Shown here: piece after piece, positions 39,241 to 53,000 of the stretch
Layout of the letters: each line of letters opens with the position of its first letter
Numbering within the stretch: position 1 is the stretch's first letter
Source of the DNA: Paroedura picta
Taxonomy: Eukaryota; Chordata; Lepidosauria; Squamata; Gekkonidae
NCBI RefSeq assembly: GCF_049243985.1
Contig: NC_135374.1
Coordinates: forward strand, 58,091,934 to 58,155,933
Length of the DNA stretch: 64,000 nt
Direction of reading: 5' to 3'
Position numbers and translations under genes: made by a program
The notes under the pieces: model-generated
What the model was told of the DNA's origin: nothing
Seen by the model: only the letters and a program-made list of their open reading frames with translations
Databases searched by the model: none

Positions 39241-41765
39241 GGTGAGAGGGCTAGGGTGGAACTGTTGCTGATGCTGCAATGCCAGGTCAACCAACAACAA
39301 ATCCTCGACCTTCCGAGACTATTTCACAAGGCACAAGGCTGACCTGGCTTGCGTGACTGAAACCTGGGCCTGCGAGGGTGAAACAGTAGCTCTGAAAGAT
39401 CTAGTGCCGCCTCGGTTTCTGGTGCTGCACCAGCCTCAGCTCCAGGGAAGGGGAAGGGAGTGGCGATTCTGGTCCGTGATACTTTTCCCTTTAAGGCACT
39501 CCCTGCACCATTGATCCTGGGGGTTGAATGTGTCAGCCTAAGGTGGGAATCAGTCGAGAATGTGGCTATCTGGGTGGTGTACCATACACCCACTGAGTCC
39601 TTGGATTCCCTGCCAGCCCTGCTGGAGGTGGCGGCTGCCTGGATATTGCAGTACCCCAAACTTTTAGTTTTGGGTGACTTCAACATCCACGCAGATGCAC
39701 CGGCCCCAGGATGTGGTTTGGATCTGGTGTCGGCCATGGAGACACTAGGGTTCTCATAAATTGTTGCTGGTCCCACCCATCAGGCTGGCCATACCCTCGA
39801 TCTGAACTATAGTGCAGGTGTAGAGGTAGATCTGGTAGCAAATAACATCATTCCATGGTCAGACCGCTATGCCCGACTGAGGATGCCATTTCCTCCCCAG
39901 TTGGGTACCGGACACATTTTAGTCTGCCCACGAAGACTTATGGAATCTGAGAGATTCCTGAAGCTCAGCGGGACCCAATGCCCTCTGGTGTCTTCTTGAC
40001 AGCCTTTGTGGAGGACTGGCAGTCCTGCCTTTCGGCTGCCATTAACAGGATTGCTCCTAAGCACCCTCTCCACCTTCGCCTCAAACAGGTTCCCTGCTAT
40101 TTCCAGGAGCTTCTGGAGAGGAAGAGGGAAGTGAGTCGGCTAGAGTGGATGTAGACGAAGACCCCTGATGAGGCAGCTAGGACATGTCATTGCACGCTTA
40201 TGAAGCCGTATGAAAATATAGTGAAAGCAGTGAAAAAAGACTTCTATGCCGCGGAAATTGCGTCGCTTGCTCTCATCCAGCACAATAGTTTAGAGTAATT
40301 AGGTCACTTACTGCTCTCGAGGAAGGGCATCAAAAGTCAAGTGAATTGGATCTGAGCTGTGCGGAATTATTGAGGTGTTTTCCAGTTGGGACCTTCCTGC
40401 CACGGTTGATACAGTTAGTGAACTGGAAGCTCCATGGCGGTTGTGGGGGGTTAGTGTTTGATGGCTTCAGACAGCTCTCAGTAACCGAATTGGACAAGTT
40501 GCTGAGCTCAGTGAGGGCAACTGCTTGCCCCTTAGACCTTGCCTGTCCTGGCTACTTAGGCGACCAGCGGGTAAGAGGCCCCTTGAGGGAAATTGTGAAC
40601 CTCTCCCTTATTTCGGGGATGTTCCCAGAGGGGCTTAAGGAGGCAGTGGTTTGTCCCTACTGAAAAATCCATCACTGGATCTGCGGAACCCGGCCAGCTA
40701 CCAATCAGTTTTGCATCTTGCATTTCTTGGTAAAGTAGTAGAGCAGGCCGCGGCAGACCAGCTCCTAGCATTCTTGGCCATGTAGTGGAGCCCACACTGG
40801 TCACCTTGATGGATGATATCCGGTGCCAGCTGGACTGGGGCATGTCGGCCATCCTCGTACTTTTAGATCTGTCAGCCGCGTTTGACGTGGTCAGCCACAA
40901 ATTGTTGGGCCACTGCCTCGCTGGAGCCAGGACTAGGGGAACTGTGTGAAAATTGCTGGTGTCCTTTCTCCAGAACTGGTCACAGCGGGTTGCTGTGCAG
41001 GATTAGCTATCGGACCCTGTGGGGCTCCCTTGTGGGGTTCCGCAGGGGGTGGTTCTCTCCCCAATATTGTTCAACCTCTATATGTGCCCTCTAAACCAGT
41101 TGGTCCAGTGATATGGGCTGGGCTGTTACCAGTATGCTGATGACACCCAGCTCTATCTCCTGATGGACAGACGGATGGACTCTCCCCCAGAAACATTTGC
41201 CAGATGTTTGGAAGCAGTGGCTGGATGGCTCAGGCAGAGCCACCTGAAACTCAACCCCTCCAAGATGGAGGTCATGTGGCTGGGGAGATGAGGGTGGGAC
41301 CAGGAAGTATGCCTCCCATGCCCTGGCCCCAACCTAGTGGAATAAGCTCCTGGAAGAGCTAAGGGCCCTGATGGATCTATCCATGCTCCACAGGGCCTGT
41401 AACACAGAGCTCTTCTGCCAGGCATATGGGTGAGGCTGGAGGGGATAACCGGGATTACGATCAGTGGGTCCCATCCTATACTGCCCTATGTCAAACTGGT
41501 GGGTTTATATTGGCGTCACACACACAAGGTCATGCCATCGGCCAGGCTGGAACAGCTGAGTTAGGGTCTGGGACCATTAAAGTTACACTGCCATCAGGAT
41601 ATTGCACATATCATCAATATTTGGTACTGATATTGTATTTTAGGGATTTTAATGTTTTAATGGGCTTTATGGGGATTTGTGATTGTGTTTTATATTGTAA
41701 GCCGCCATGAGGCAATATTGTCATGAGTGGCAGGGTATAAATTTAAGCATAAATAAATACATTGC
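39241..41765 (+). mobile_element. L2 LINE, endonuclease to 3' end, internally deleted
   Basis: Domains in order: apurinic-type endonuclease (LACVTETWACEGE, VYHTPTESLDSLP, LLVLGDFNIHADAP) at about 39330-39770; RT (ILVLLDLSAAFDVVSHKLLG at about 40855-40910; YQYADDTQLYLLMDRR at about 41130-41175); C-terminal domain (WNKLLEELRALMDLS at about 41338) and a 3' tail ending in TAAATAAATAC. Several stops and frame changes interrupt it. The region between MWLGR (about 41285) and the WNKL motif is shortened by a few hundred bases relative to the family. Confidence 0.85.
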
Positions 41766-41998
41766 AACATTTGGAACAGTGAACAACATAACAGTTATAA
41801 CAGTACTAACTTTGGGTAGGAACAACAATTAGGGAACAAACACTTTCTGTCTGGGAAATTATTGGATGTCAGGAGTTGCCTGGTAAAAGACCATGTTGTT
41901 GGCAGTTTCTATTGGCCTTGGTTGTGCAATGGGCTGGTAGAAATAATTCCTCATGGATCAGACTCAAAGAATTGCCCCCTGGAGATCATCGGTTATCA
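41766..41998. other. Intergenic spacer
   Basis: Nothing recognised. Ends with GGTTATCA, the duplication of the next element. Confidence 0.4.
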
Positions 41999-42420
41999 TA
42001 GCGATCCCCAACCTGTGGGCCACGGACCACATGTGGTCCGTCGACTAATTGGAGGTGGGCCGCGAAGGACGCCTTCTTCTCCCCCCCCCCGCCCCTTTAC
42101 AACACACTTCGGGTGTCATTGTCTCCCATCACTCCCAGATGGGACTATCTCGTTGCAGAGAAACAAGCTCAGGGTTCTCATTGATTTGTCATTGTCATGA
42201 GTTAAAATTTCCATGAAAATAAAATGTTCCTTATGTTCATTGTTGTGGCGTGTCTGTATCTTACTTTGAAGGGATGTTTAAACATTACCATAGCGACCAG
42301 AGAGCGTTAGGGCAGTGGTTGAGAGTAGAGGAGTAAACTACCCCCCCCACCGGGCCTCAGTAAAATTGTCAAGTGGTCTCGTTGAGTGGTCTCCAGTAAT
42401 AAAAAGGTTGAGGACTACTG
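41999..42420 (+). mobile_element. Non-autonomous hAT element, family A copy 4
   Basis: An exact 8-bp duplication, GGTTATCA, flanks it at 41991-41998 and 42421-42428. Full-length-like interior with GGGTGTCATTGTCTCCCATC. Confidence 0.94.
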
Positions 42421-42689
42421 GGTTATCATAAATGTGGGATCTACATTATGGGGTTTAACAGCATGCAGTTCTATCTTCAATCTCTGTGTAGAGACCTTAA
42501 GCCAAATAATTCATAGTTTTGGAGTTGGCTGTCATCAATAAACTACACCCTGGAAAGAGAGAGGCAATACTGGTTGGGGGCATGGAGGTCTTGAAGGACA
42601 TCATGCTCCGTACTTTTGATGGGATTCAGCTAATCCTTGCTGGCTGAGTTAAGAGTCTTTGAGTTATACTGGATCCAAGATTACTGCTC
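42421..42689. other. Intergenic spacer
   Basis: Nothing recognised. Confidence 0.4.
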
Positions 42690-42990
42690 TGTATGCACCA
42701 TCAAATCGTTTCAAGTCTTCACTGTTTCTGCCAATAACATATCATCTGCAAATCTGAAATAGTTGACATTCCTTCCAATTTTCACTCCAATTGACACAAT
42801 CTTATTAAGATTTTGATAGACTCAATTTCTGTGATTTGAAACAGTTCAGCTGATATACTATCTGATCCTGGTGATTTGTTTCTCCCAGTAGTTCTCAGTG
42901 TATCATTCACTTCACTTTCTAAAATGTAGGTTCTTCAAACAATGCTTCTTGGAAGTAATCTGTCATCATTTAATCCCTTTTGTATAGTAA
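42690..42990 (-). mobile_element. Bov-B LINE reverse-transcriptase fragment
   Basis: Minus strand reads FADDMLLAETVKT at about 42755-42715, the RT catalytic FADD box, with upstream sequence resembling the Bov-B palm. Confidence 0.65.
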
Positions 42991-43429
42991 AAAAATACCA
43001 GCTCCAGACAGACAGAGAGAGATTGCTGGATCTTAATCACTGGAACTAATTCTCAGGGTGCAATTTTCAGCGGTGTGTGGTCATCTATTGAATCTGCTGT
43101 CACTCAAAGACAGTGGGTTTGCAGAGGAACTTCGATGGGGTATAATGCCACAGAGTGCACCTTCCAAAGGGTCTATTTTCTTTAGGTGATCTGATTTTTG
43201 TTCCCTGCAGATCAGTTATGTTCACAGGAGATCGCCAGCCCTCCACTCTTAAGAGTGCAAGGCAGATTTCTAAATAATGGCAATACTGACCTTATTTTCC
43301 CTCCATAAGAGTCTCCCCTGTGTAAAATAAGTCACTTCTGGTTTCTTTGTTGCGACTGTAGCACTTTAAAATTCTACCTGTAAGCCTCCCAAGTGCACTG
43401 ATCAGCAGTGAGTGACTGAGCACAACAGA
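42991..43429. other. Upstream flank of IL10RB
   Basis: Unassigned sequence that turns GC-rich at its right end. Confidence 0.4.
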
Positions 43430-44090
43430 TTCTGTGTGAACATTTATAACCCGTATACAGGAGGAGTTACGAGCGCCTGCGGGAAGGGGGATCCGTGTTT
43501 GTTTTTTCCCGTATGGCCGCCGAAAGCTCGAGCGCCACGCCAGGTGGCGTGGCTCCTCGGGCACCGGGTTCACCTGGCTGCTCCCACCAGGGAGGAGGAA
43601 GCGGTCGAAGAGAGCAAAGGGCGGGACTGAGCGCCGCGGGGAAGGGGCGCCGCGGGAAAGACTGGCGCCGGGCCGTTCTCGCGGAGTCCGAAGGCGACCA
43701 CCCTCCAAGGCCCGAGCGAGAGCGGGAGAGCGAGCGGCGCGGCGCGGCAGAAGGCGCCGCCGTGAGATGGCCTGGCGCTGCTGGAGGGATTTGCTTTACA
43801 GCTGCCTCGTTTGGTCAGGTAAGCCTGGGCCGGGCTCGCTTCGGCGGCCACTGCTGTCCTGGGCGCGCCCACCCACCGCAGCACAAGCTGGAAGAACCTT
43901 CCGCGGGGTTGAGCGACACTCTCAGGGCTGGCCGGAGAGGCGCTGGGGGCTCTCGGCCGGCGTGCAGCACGCCTCGCTCCCTGGCGCCCAAGGGGGCTTT
44001 CTGTAGCGTCCACCTCCGCTTCCTCTTCGGAGGAACGGTGGCGGCCGCATGCCAGAGCACTTACTCACGGGGTGAGGCGAAGTAATGACG
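43430..44090 (+). promoter_or_regulatory. IL10RB: CpG island, IL10RB promoter and first exon
   Basis: CpG-dense block that brackets the IL10RB start codon at 43767 and the first donor site at 43819. Several GC-box-like words (GGGCGGGAC, GGGGCGCC) lie 50-150 bp upstream of the ATG. The open frames across the island in other registers are GC artefacts. Confidence 0.85.
43767..43818 (+). CDS. IL10RB: IL10RB exon 1, signal peptide
   Basis: ATG in a good context (GTGAGATGG), 17 codons plus one base, donor GTAAGC. The start was chosen because MAW and the length match human IL10RB and it begins a hydrophobic leader. Confidence 0.93.
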
Positions 44091-47000
44091 GCATACGGAA
44101 GCAGTGTCGCTTTGTTGCAGCACTTGGCCATTATCTGCTCAGGACCGCTTACAAGTCCTAGAACTATACAGGAAACTCTTGAAAGACTAACAACATTGCA
44201 TTCCACCAGACTTCCGTGGACCGGCAATGTGAGTAGGGTCTGAAGAAGTAGCGTCTCTAGCTGAAACCTATGCAGGGCATAAATACCGCCAGTTGCTGAC
44301 GTGCTACAAGACTCCTGTTTATTTATTGCTGCAAAGAACTAACATGGCTGAGCCACTGGAACTGAAGCACAACTTTAGGGCAGAAGTATCAGCAAAGATT
44401 TTTTTTTTTTACAGAGTTGGTTCTTATATGCCACATTTCTCTACCTGAAGGAGTTAAAACGGGTTACAGTCACCTTCTCTTTCCTCTCCATAACAGACAC
44501 CCTGGCCCTTTATGCACGGCGCCAGATTCTGCACGCTGGCACCGTGCCGTTGCGTCCCGTGCAGGGCATGCTGGGTTTCCCCGGTGTAGTGCGTGCGTGC
44601 GCTTTACACCGGGGCTAGGAGGCCTGGCCGAGGTAAGTGCAGGGGCGCAGGCGGGGGAGGTGGGGAGGGGCTGGGGGAATGGGGGTGGCAGGGGGTCGCC
44701 CCTGCCAGCTCCGTGCCACCACAGAGCCCACACGGGCGAGCAGTGTCCCTTAAGGACTAATTATGCACAGTGCCGGTCCGCCGCAGCCCCGGCTTACCCG
44801 GGAAGCTTCGGAAGATCCCGCGTTCGCTTAATGCGGGTCTTCCAGAACCCGGGTTCAGGAGGCGCCTGCACTCGTGACGGCAGCGTGCGTTCGCGGTGAT
44901 TATAACCGAAGCGCTGCTGCCACGAGTGCGGGCCTTATGGCCCATGGGCCCCTGTGAGGTGGGTGACGCTGAGAATGCCCTGCTATTACTGCTCAGTCTG
45001 AACAGCTTTATCAGGGCTGTGATGAGCCCAGGGTCACCCAGCTGGCTGCATGTGGAGGACAATTAGGTAATCAAACCCAGCTGGCCAAATTAGAAGCCAC
45101 AGCTCTTAACCTCCACATCAGGCTGATTAAAAGTAGCTAAAGCAACAACAAGACAGCATCAGTTATTCAGCTGACACTCCAAACCACTGAAATAACTGTG
45201 GAGACAGTGCAGTGCTACCAAGGTAGAACAAAGTAGACTGTCAAGGGCAGGGGTCCCCAGCATGGTCCCTCTGGGCACCACAGCGCCTGCAGACACCTTT
45301 CCTGGTATCCCCAAGTGTTTTAGAGAGTGGGCAGGTCTGGTGGGTCTTTCTCACAAAAATTTCTTAACAGTACTGTTTTGCTATGTTTTGAGATCTTTTG
45401 GGTCATAATTTCTTTTTGTTAATAGTTTTGGACTAAGATTGGAAGAGGGAAAAGGTACCAAAATGTAGCAGCTAGCACTGGGACTCTGCTTAGCTCTGTC
45501 ACTGTTCTAGGCTCAGTGATTTATTCTTAGTTCTAAAAGGGATAAAGTCTTTCTGAACTGTAGAATAACAATTCTTGCATGCCTTGTAGAGGGTGTTGGA
45601 CAAATAAAGTAATTTTAACAGCTATTTAAAATAAAGCACCTGCATCTGTAAACACCCAGATTATTGACTATTCTAAAACTGCCATTAATGTTTGTCTTAT
45701 TCCAAGATGTGGTGATGACCATTGACTTTGAGGACATTTAAGAGAATTAGACATAGCCATGAATTATTTATTTATACTCAGTATATTTTAGATTGCATTT
45801 CCACTCACTGGTGCACAAGAGATTAAAACCATCAATTTAATTAAACATTAATGTAGAATCTGTCATAATTTCTCAGTAAGAACCGCTAAGTTCCATGAAC
45901 AAAGGCATTCATTCTATCTTTGGTTCCTGATGTTACAGGAAATTTGCCCCCATTATGCCCTATTTCTAAGCTCTTGGAGACATTGGTATGGTCACTGTTG
46001 GCAGCAAAGCGATAGACTACTTAGAACTTTTGTTTTGATTTAGCAGGGTAATATTTATATACAAGGGGCCAAGGCCATTGCATTCAGGAATACAACATGC
46101 ACTAGATTGAGGGGGTGGGGGTGGAAGAACTCTGCAGATGTCTTTGAATATATAAATAAATCTAATGTTCACGATAATACATTATGTAAATATTTCCTTT
46201 CTGCTATGGGTCTAACAGTTTGAGATCTGTGTCAAAGTTATTAATCTGATCTCCAACCTGTATCAAAGTTATTAATCTGATCTCCTTATTCAAATGTAAT
46301 CAGGTTCATTAGAAACTTTCTCTTTATGTTTACAAAGAGACCTAACTCACAGAAAATTCCTGTCAAATACCTTTGACTTTTCTAGCCTCAAGTCCTACAA
46401 GACATATTCTCAAGAATATTTGCAATCACTTTTAGTCAATAGATCATTATAACTAAATGAGTAATTTTCATTACTTAGGGCAGTGGTCCCCAACCCCCGG
46501 TCCAGGGTCCGGGATCGATCCGTGGATCATTCTGTACCGGGCCACGTCTCCTCCTTGTCCTCCTCCCCGGATGCTGCCTTGGGGGCTGCCCTGCCACTCT
46601 GCCACTGGCTCACTTTTGGTGCTCTCCAGCGGTCGCCATGGCTGGGGCTCCCCCTCGGCATGGCACTGCGCAACTGCTGCTGGCAGTGCCCCCCAGTGGG
46701 CGGTGGGAAGTCAGGGGCAACGTCGGGAAAGCAAGTGGAGCAGGAGCTCAGGTGGCGGCGGCGATGTCCCTCAGCAAAAGATTACCCTCCCTCAGGCCTC
46801 AGTAAAATTGTCAAGCGTTGACCGGTCCCTGGTGATAAAAAGGTTGGGGACCACTGACTTACAGCATTCTTTCGTGATGGCTATTTTGTGGCATTTTATC
46901 TCTCACACCCACACTGTATTTGCATATTAAAAAATCTTAAGTTCAATAAACAAACTATCTTGCATGATTTTTTAAAATGGTCTTTTCTCATTCATTTAAA

Positions 47001-50000
47001 TGAAAATAATCCACTGAACGACAGATAATTGTGAAAGTGGTGCAATGTTTTCTAATTTTAATTTGTAGTAGCTATGATGTATAAAAACAGAAAACAAAAT
47101 TAATGAAAATACAACTAGTGGCTAAATGTTTTAATGATTCATTCATGACTCACAGTATGATTGATATTCATAGTTCTTTACAAAATAAATGCCTTGAATG
47201 CCTCTGCCTTAAATGTTTGAAAATTAATAGCCTCTTTATCTCTCAGTTCCCCTTATACTCTCTACGATCTTTTCCTTTGTTATGTTTCTGGCGTGACTTC
47301 TAGTCCTCTTTGATCAATGCAGCTCACAGAATTAAATATTCCAATATACGGAACTTAAAATGAGTTACGATAGATGAGGCTAAGGTGACCAGATTTTAAC
47401 ATTGGCACGGCAGGACACCATTGACCGGGGGGGTTCTTGATTAAAAATTTGGTCTAGATGGAGCAACAAAAAGTTTCATAGAACACATAGAAAGCAAAAA
47501 TAGTATTGTAATATATATATATTTTACTTTCAACATAAGTACAATTTGCCAGGTACCCCCAGATGTCCTTCCAGAAGTGGGACAATCTGGTCACCTTAGG
47601 CTATGTTTTAGTGAACACAGTGCAGCTGTGATAGATACATTTCTTATGTCCAGCAGGAGTGTATAATCAATGCAATTAATTGCATGTTTAACTGTATGTT
47701 TCCTGCAATTTTTGAAAGAGCCTCAGTGTTACATATTAAATAGTATACTATGTTTGCATTTGCAGTACATGGCATTGTACCCAAGCCTCAAAATGTCCGA
47801 GTTCATTCAATTACTTTTAACAGCACTCTGCATTGGGATCCAATTACTTTTCACAAAGAAGATGTGACTTATACAGTCCAGTATAAAAGGTAAGTATATA
47901 ACCAATGGCTTACATAGAAGATACTTTTAAAAATTACAGCATTTATCTCTGTGTTGACAGCTATAAGTAAAGCTTTGTCTGTGTTATGGAACTGGTAATT
48001 TTTTTTACAATTCAAAGCATGCATGTTTAACTACTTATGTTTGTTTGTTTATGGTTATTGGATTTTTAGACCACCCTCACAGCAAGCCAAGATATTGAGT
48101 TGATTTACATGCTGATGTTGAGCTGATTTATATGAACAGAGAATAACAGATGATAATTCAGTGATACTGGCTGAAATCCTAAGAGCACAAGCCCCACTGA
48201 AACAAAATGGGACTTACTTCCAAGTAGATTGGCTTACAATAACTCCCTTAGTACATATATTCCTAATAGCTCTTTTACCTGAGAGCCAGTTTGGTGTTGT
48301 GGTTAAGACCAGCAGCCTCTAATCTGCAGAGGCGGATTTGACTCCCAGCTTCTCCCTATGCAGCTATCTGGGGGACCTTGGACCAGTCACGGGTCTCTGA
48401 GCTTCCCCAGCCCCACCAACGTCACAGGGTGTCTGTTGTGGGAGAAGGAAGGGAATGAGATTGCAAGCCACTCTGAGTCTCTTTCAAGTAGTAGAAAGTG
48501 GTGTACAAAAAAAACTCCTCCTCCTGATGCACATAAAAGACAAAATGGCAGTTGCTTTGGATTGTAGCAAATGCAATTGTGGAGAACCATGTGTTTAAGA
48601 AAAACTGCCTTGATATAGGTTCAGTTTATGAACACCACAGGAAAGAGGAAACAAAAAAAAAATCCTTGTATCATTCCAAGAGTGCGCCTTTAAGCAATTT
48701 CTTTGGGGGGGGGGGGTGAAATGATAATAACACTAACACATATCCTGTTTATTGAGGGTCGGCTTGATGTCCCTCCTTCTTGAGCATGACTCTAGATTGG
48801 AGGCAAGAGCAACTGTGATCCTTCACTCCCTTTTCTCTATGCAGTTTTGTTTACCATGGCTTTTACAAGCATTGAGATCCCCTGGAGATTCCTTTCATTG
48901 GGAGTGGTTCAACATTGTTTAAAGTCCCCAGTGTTGTGGTAGGGAGGTGTTTGTCCCACACAGGGAGGTGTTTGTCCTAGCAAGAATGAGGAGCTGTTTC
49001 CTGAAAGAAGTTGCAGGTGCTCATTGCCATACACTAGAATGATGATCTAGAATAATAATGCATTTTGTGTTACAAATAGGCCAGAAGGTTTTGTGGGTAA
49101 TCAGTGAGGGCTGAAGTATAACATGTTCAAACTCAGTAGACTACAAAAAGCAGAGAACCTGCAAGGACTTGTGTGGGCATCTTATTTTCCTCTCCCTCAC
49201 TATTTACATTTTCTGAAAGCTCCTATTGCCTCTCCTTTTCCTGCTTCCTTCCCATCTACCAACCAATCTACATTTACCTGCCCCCTTGCCTTTAACTTTC
49301 CCTTCTTCTCTCCCAAGTCTGTCCTTCAAAAATTGTGCAATGCTGGCTGACAGGCAGATCCAGGTGTGCAGTAGAAAACTCAAAAGGAGATGCAGGGGGC
49401 ATTTCACTTTCCCTCTAGTCTATCCCCTTCCTCGTATCCCACCCACCAAGTAACCTATCCAAAGTGACTTATATCATTCATTTGTCCTCCATATCATCCC
49501 CACAACAAACCTGTGTAAGGTCAGTTAGCCTGAGAACATATGACTAGCTCAAGGTTACCCAAGTGAGCTTCCATGGCAGAGCAGAGAGTCCAGGCTGAGT
49601 CTCCCAGATCCTAGTTTGAAGCTCTATGCATTACACTGGCATCTGTGCAGGGGCAGCTGTTGAACAGTCCTGGGTGAACCATGTAAGTTTTGTGGCCTCA
49701 AGCTGCCCAGTGGTTGCTGAGTCCTGCCCATTGATGGGCGGAGGTCCAGTGGACAAAGTATGTCAGATGCACTGTTCTAGAAAACAGAGTAGTCAGAGGC
49801 TTTAGGGAATCACAGCTTTGGACAGACTTGCTTACCATGGTCCTGGTTCAGACCAATATTCTATGCAAGTCATGTCTCTCGCCTTATATTGCTTCATTGT
49901 ATGGTTTTGCCACCTTTCCAGAGTTTATGCTGCAAGATTCACTTCCTTAACTTGTTTGACTTGAAACAACACTTTGATTTTAAGATATATATCCCCAACA

Positions 50001-53000
50001 TCTTAAAATTGAAGCTGTCTAGCAATAGTTTTTTTTAATCATGAAATTCATGGCATGTGCAACCCTCCATCACCATGTAACTTCAATAAAATCATAACAC
50101 ATTTTCATAAATGTATTTAAAATTCTTTTTTTAAGGGAAAAAGCACTGTTTGATATGCTCTTTTATAGCCTTAACATGTTCTCTGGCAGGCTTTCCTGAT
50201 TATGAAAAAAATTGGTTGCCATCACAAAGAAGGGTATGTTTCCCTTTCACAGGCATTGCAGTAGTGACAACTTGGAAGTCTCATTCTGTATCTCAAAGAA
50301 AAAGTAAACCTATAGAATCAAATGTATTGTTTATAATATGTCTACATTCTAATGTATTTAAATTATTATAACTTAATTTACACAGAGTGCAGTGATATGC
50401 ATGCAAAGTGGATGAAAAGTTCTGTTCTTTAACATTCCTTTTTACAGACATTCTGGTGAATTCACTGATCTGTGCACAAGAATTGCTTCATCAGAGTGCA
50501 GTATATCAAGTATACCCCTACATGGCAATTATACTGTAAGAGTTAGAACTGAATCTGAGAAGGAACAGTCAAACTGGAAAAGCATCACCTTCACACCAAC
50601 TGATAGTAAGTCCTTTTTAAAATTCCCCTGGGAGACACTGTGTGGCTTTGTCCTGTCTGGCTTAACACTGGGATTTGAAGAGAAGAGGGCATCCTGATAC
50701 TTAGTCAGGAAAAGAATTTAAGGGGGGGGTGTCTGCCTCTCTTCTGGGGCAGAAAGCATGGCCTTATATCATGCCTCCAGGGATTATAGGAGCTGGAGTA
50801 CCCCAGCATTAGCATGTCCTCCTCGACCTCAAATAGAAATAACCTTCATGGTAAGTCCCAAGTTCTTTTCTCATCCCCCCCCCCCATCACATGGTTAATA
50901 TAAAGTGCTGCATATGCAAATAGCTTCAAAGGCAAAATGGGGGGAAAAAAACACAAGTTGCATCTTGCTTCCCTCTTATTTAGCTGTTATTGGACCCCCT
51001 GAAGTACATGTTGAACCAAGACCCAGGGCTTTGTATGTAGAAGTCAGAGGTCCTTCTTTTCAACAGAATGGCAACAGTTGGCAAATACAGAATATTTACA
51101 GTAATGTGGTTTACAGTGTACTAATCTGGAAGAAAGACCACGATGAACAGGTAAGACTTGTGGTTTCTGTTGCAGGGGAGGTTGAGGTTCTACGTTCCAA
51201 GTGTAGGAAAACTCATGCCACTTACTTATCCAATACACTTTAAGGTAACATTTCTTCTTTAAAAAGCCACATCTACTGCCATATAAAGCAGTATTTGACT
51301 CTGGAGCCATAGGTTGCAGGCTTCTGGTGTAGTGAATAGATAGCTGTATGGGCCAGGGAGGCCTGTTTCAATCCAACTCAGCCACAAAGCTCATTGGCTG
51401 GCCAGTCATTCTCAGCTTAATCTACTTCACTATGTTATTGTAAAGATCTCATTGGATAGCCTCCACACCACTACCATTCCAGTGCCATGAAATCCTGGAG
51501 GAATGTCTATAAATGTGATCTAACAACAATCCAAAGTTATTAGTATACACAAGGTCTTGCTAACAGATGCAAGATCTGGTATCTGACAGACTAGTATTTG
51601 CAAATTATTTAATGACTAGCCTTCAAGCCCGTTGCATCCAGGAATGCAACGGGCGCTAGCGGGGTGCACCTCCAGAGGGGGCAGCCGGTGGCAGACCTAC
51701 CGTAGACGCAGTGGGCACAACGGGTCGACAGGCGGTCAGAGGGTGCCTGGCGCCTGAGCAGGGCATTGCAGTGGTGGCTGACAAACGTCCTCATAGCTGG
51801 TCAGGCTGCCACGCGTTGGGCTAGGTGGCAGCCCCACTAGCAGGTGAGCTGACGGCCATGGCCAGGCCGCTTGTGGGCAGGCTGATCGGCAGCAAAGCAC
51901 AGAGCCATGGGAGCACTCTCCTTGGCAGGCAGCCAGCATCTGGCCGTGAGGCGGGCCAAGTGCCTAACGGCTGACTTCTGGAGGCGGACGCTCTAGGGGC
52001 CAGCCGAATCCAGGAGTGCCCAGCTTTGGCCCGTGCAGGCGGAAGCGCAGGCCGGACAACTGGAGGTGTCCCGGTCAGCACTGTGCCCAGAGTGGCTTTT
52101 CACAAATACTAAGGCAAAAAATGGTTAAGATAATAGAGGCTGTGTGTAGGAACAAAACGCAGCTTTGGTGCAATTCTTTACTGAAAGTTTATATTTTTAA
52201 AATGCCAATTGCTGAATCATTTGTGATTTCACCTGAGAAACTTGTGTTTTCTTTTCAGTCATGGAGTTGCTGGGTAATCTCAAGAAATAAAGCTGTGGTT
52301 TCTATGTTGGCCACATGTAGATTAGGTTTTTGGATGAGGATCAGATAGGAGATGTTGAACTTTCAGGGCACTTATTATGCACTGTTGGAGGCTAAAAGGG
52401 GTTCAGCTCCTCTTCCATTGGCTTTTTGACCACAGGAGTTGCAAGATGTGGCACAAAGCAAAGAGAGGTTTGTGTGGAGACAGGACAGAACCAGCAATCT
52501 GTACCCATCTTCCAAGACCTAAGATGATAAACTTAGATGAAGGAAAAGGGCTCTGTGACTTAGTCTTTGTCCTTGTTCAGATCCTGCAAGAGAAATCAGA
52601 AGTACTGGTTGTTGTAGCAGAATGTCTGATGCTGGTTCACAAAGGAGACAGAGCTTCCTAACTCCACCCATGATTTCTTCTTGTGTGAGAAATTATTAAC
52701 AGTTTGGCCTTCTTGCTGAGACTCAAGACAGATAACATAGTATAAGTAAAGTGCTGTTAACAGATGGGACATCCAATGAACAGTACAATACATTTTGGAG
52801 ATAAAAATCTACAATAGAGCTGAAACAAAGCATAAGCATTTAACATAACATGTTAAATGGTGTAGAAACTATATAGTCTGTAGCATAAAGTGACAGGCTG
52901 TAGTACAATAGCTTACACTAGTGATCCCCAACCTGTGGGCTGCGGACCACATGTGGTCCGTCGACTAATTGGGGGTGGGCCGCAAAGGACGCCTTCTTCT

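Noticed and set aside
43495-44085. 196-residue plus-strand frame and 147-residue minus-strand frame
   Set aside because: Same CpG-island effect. The real coding sequence here is the short IL10RB exon 1 in another frame.
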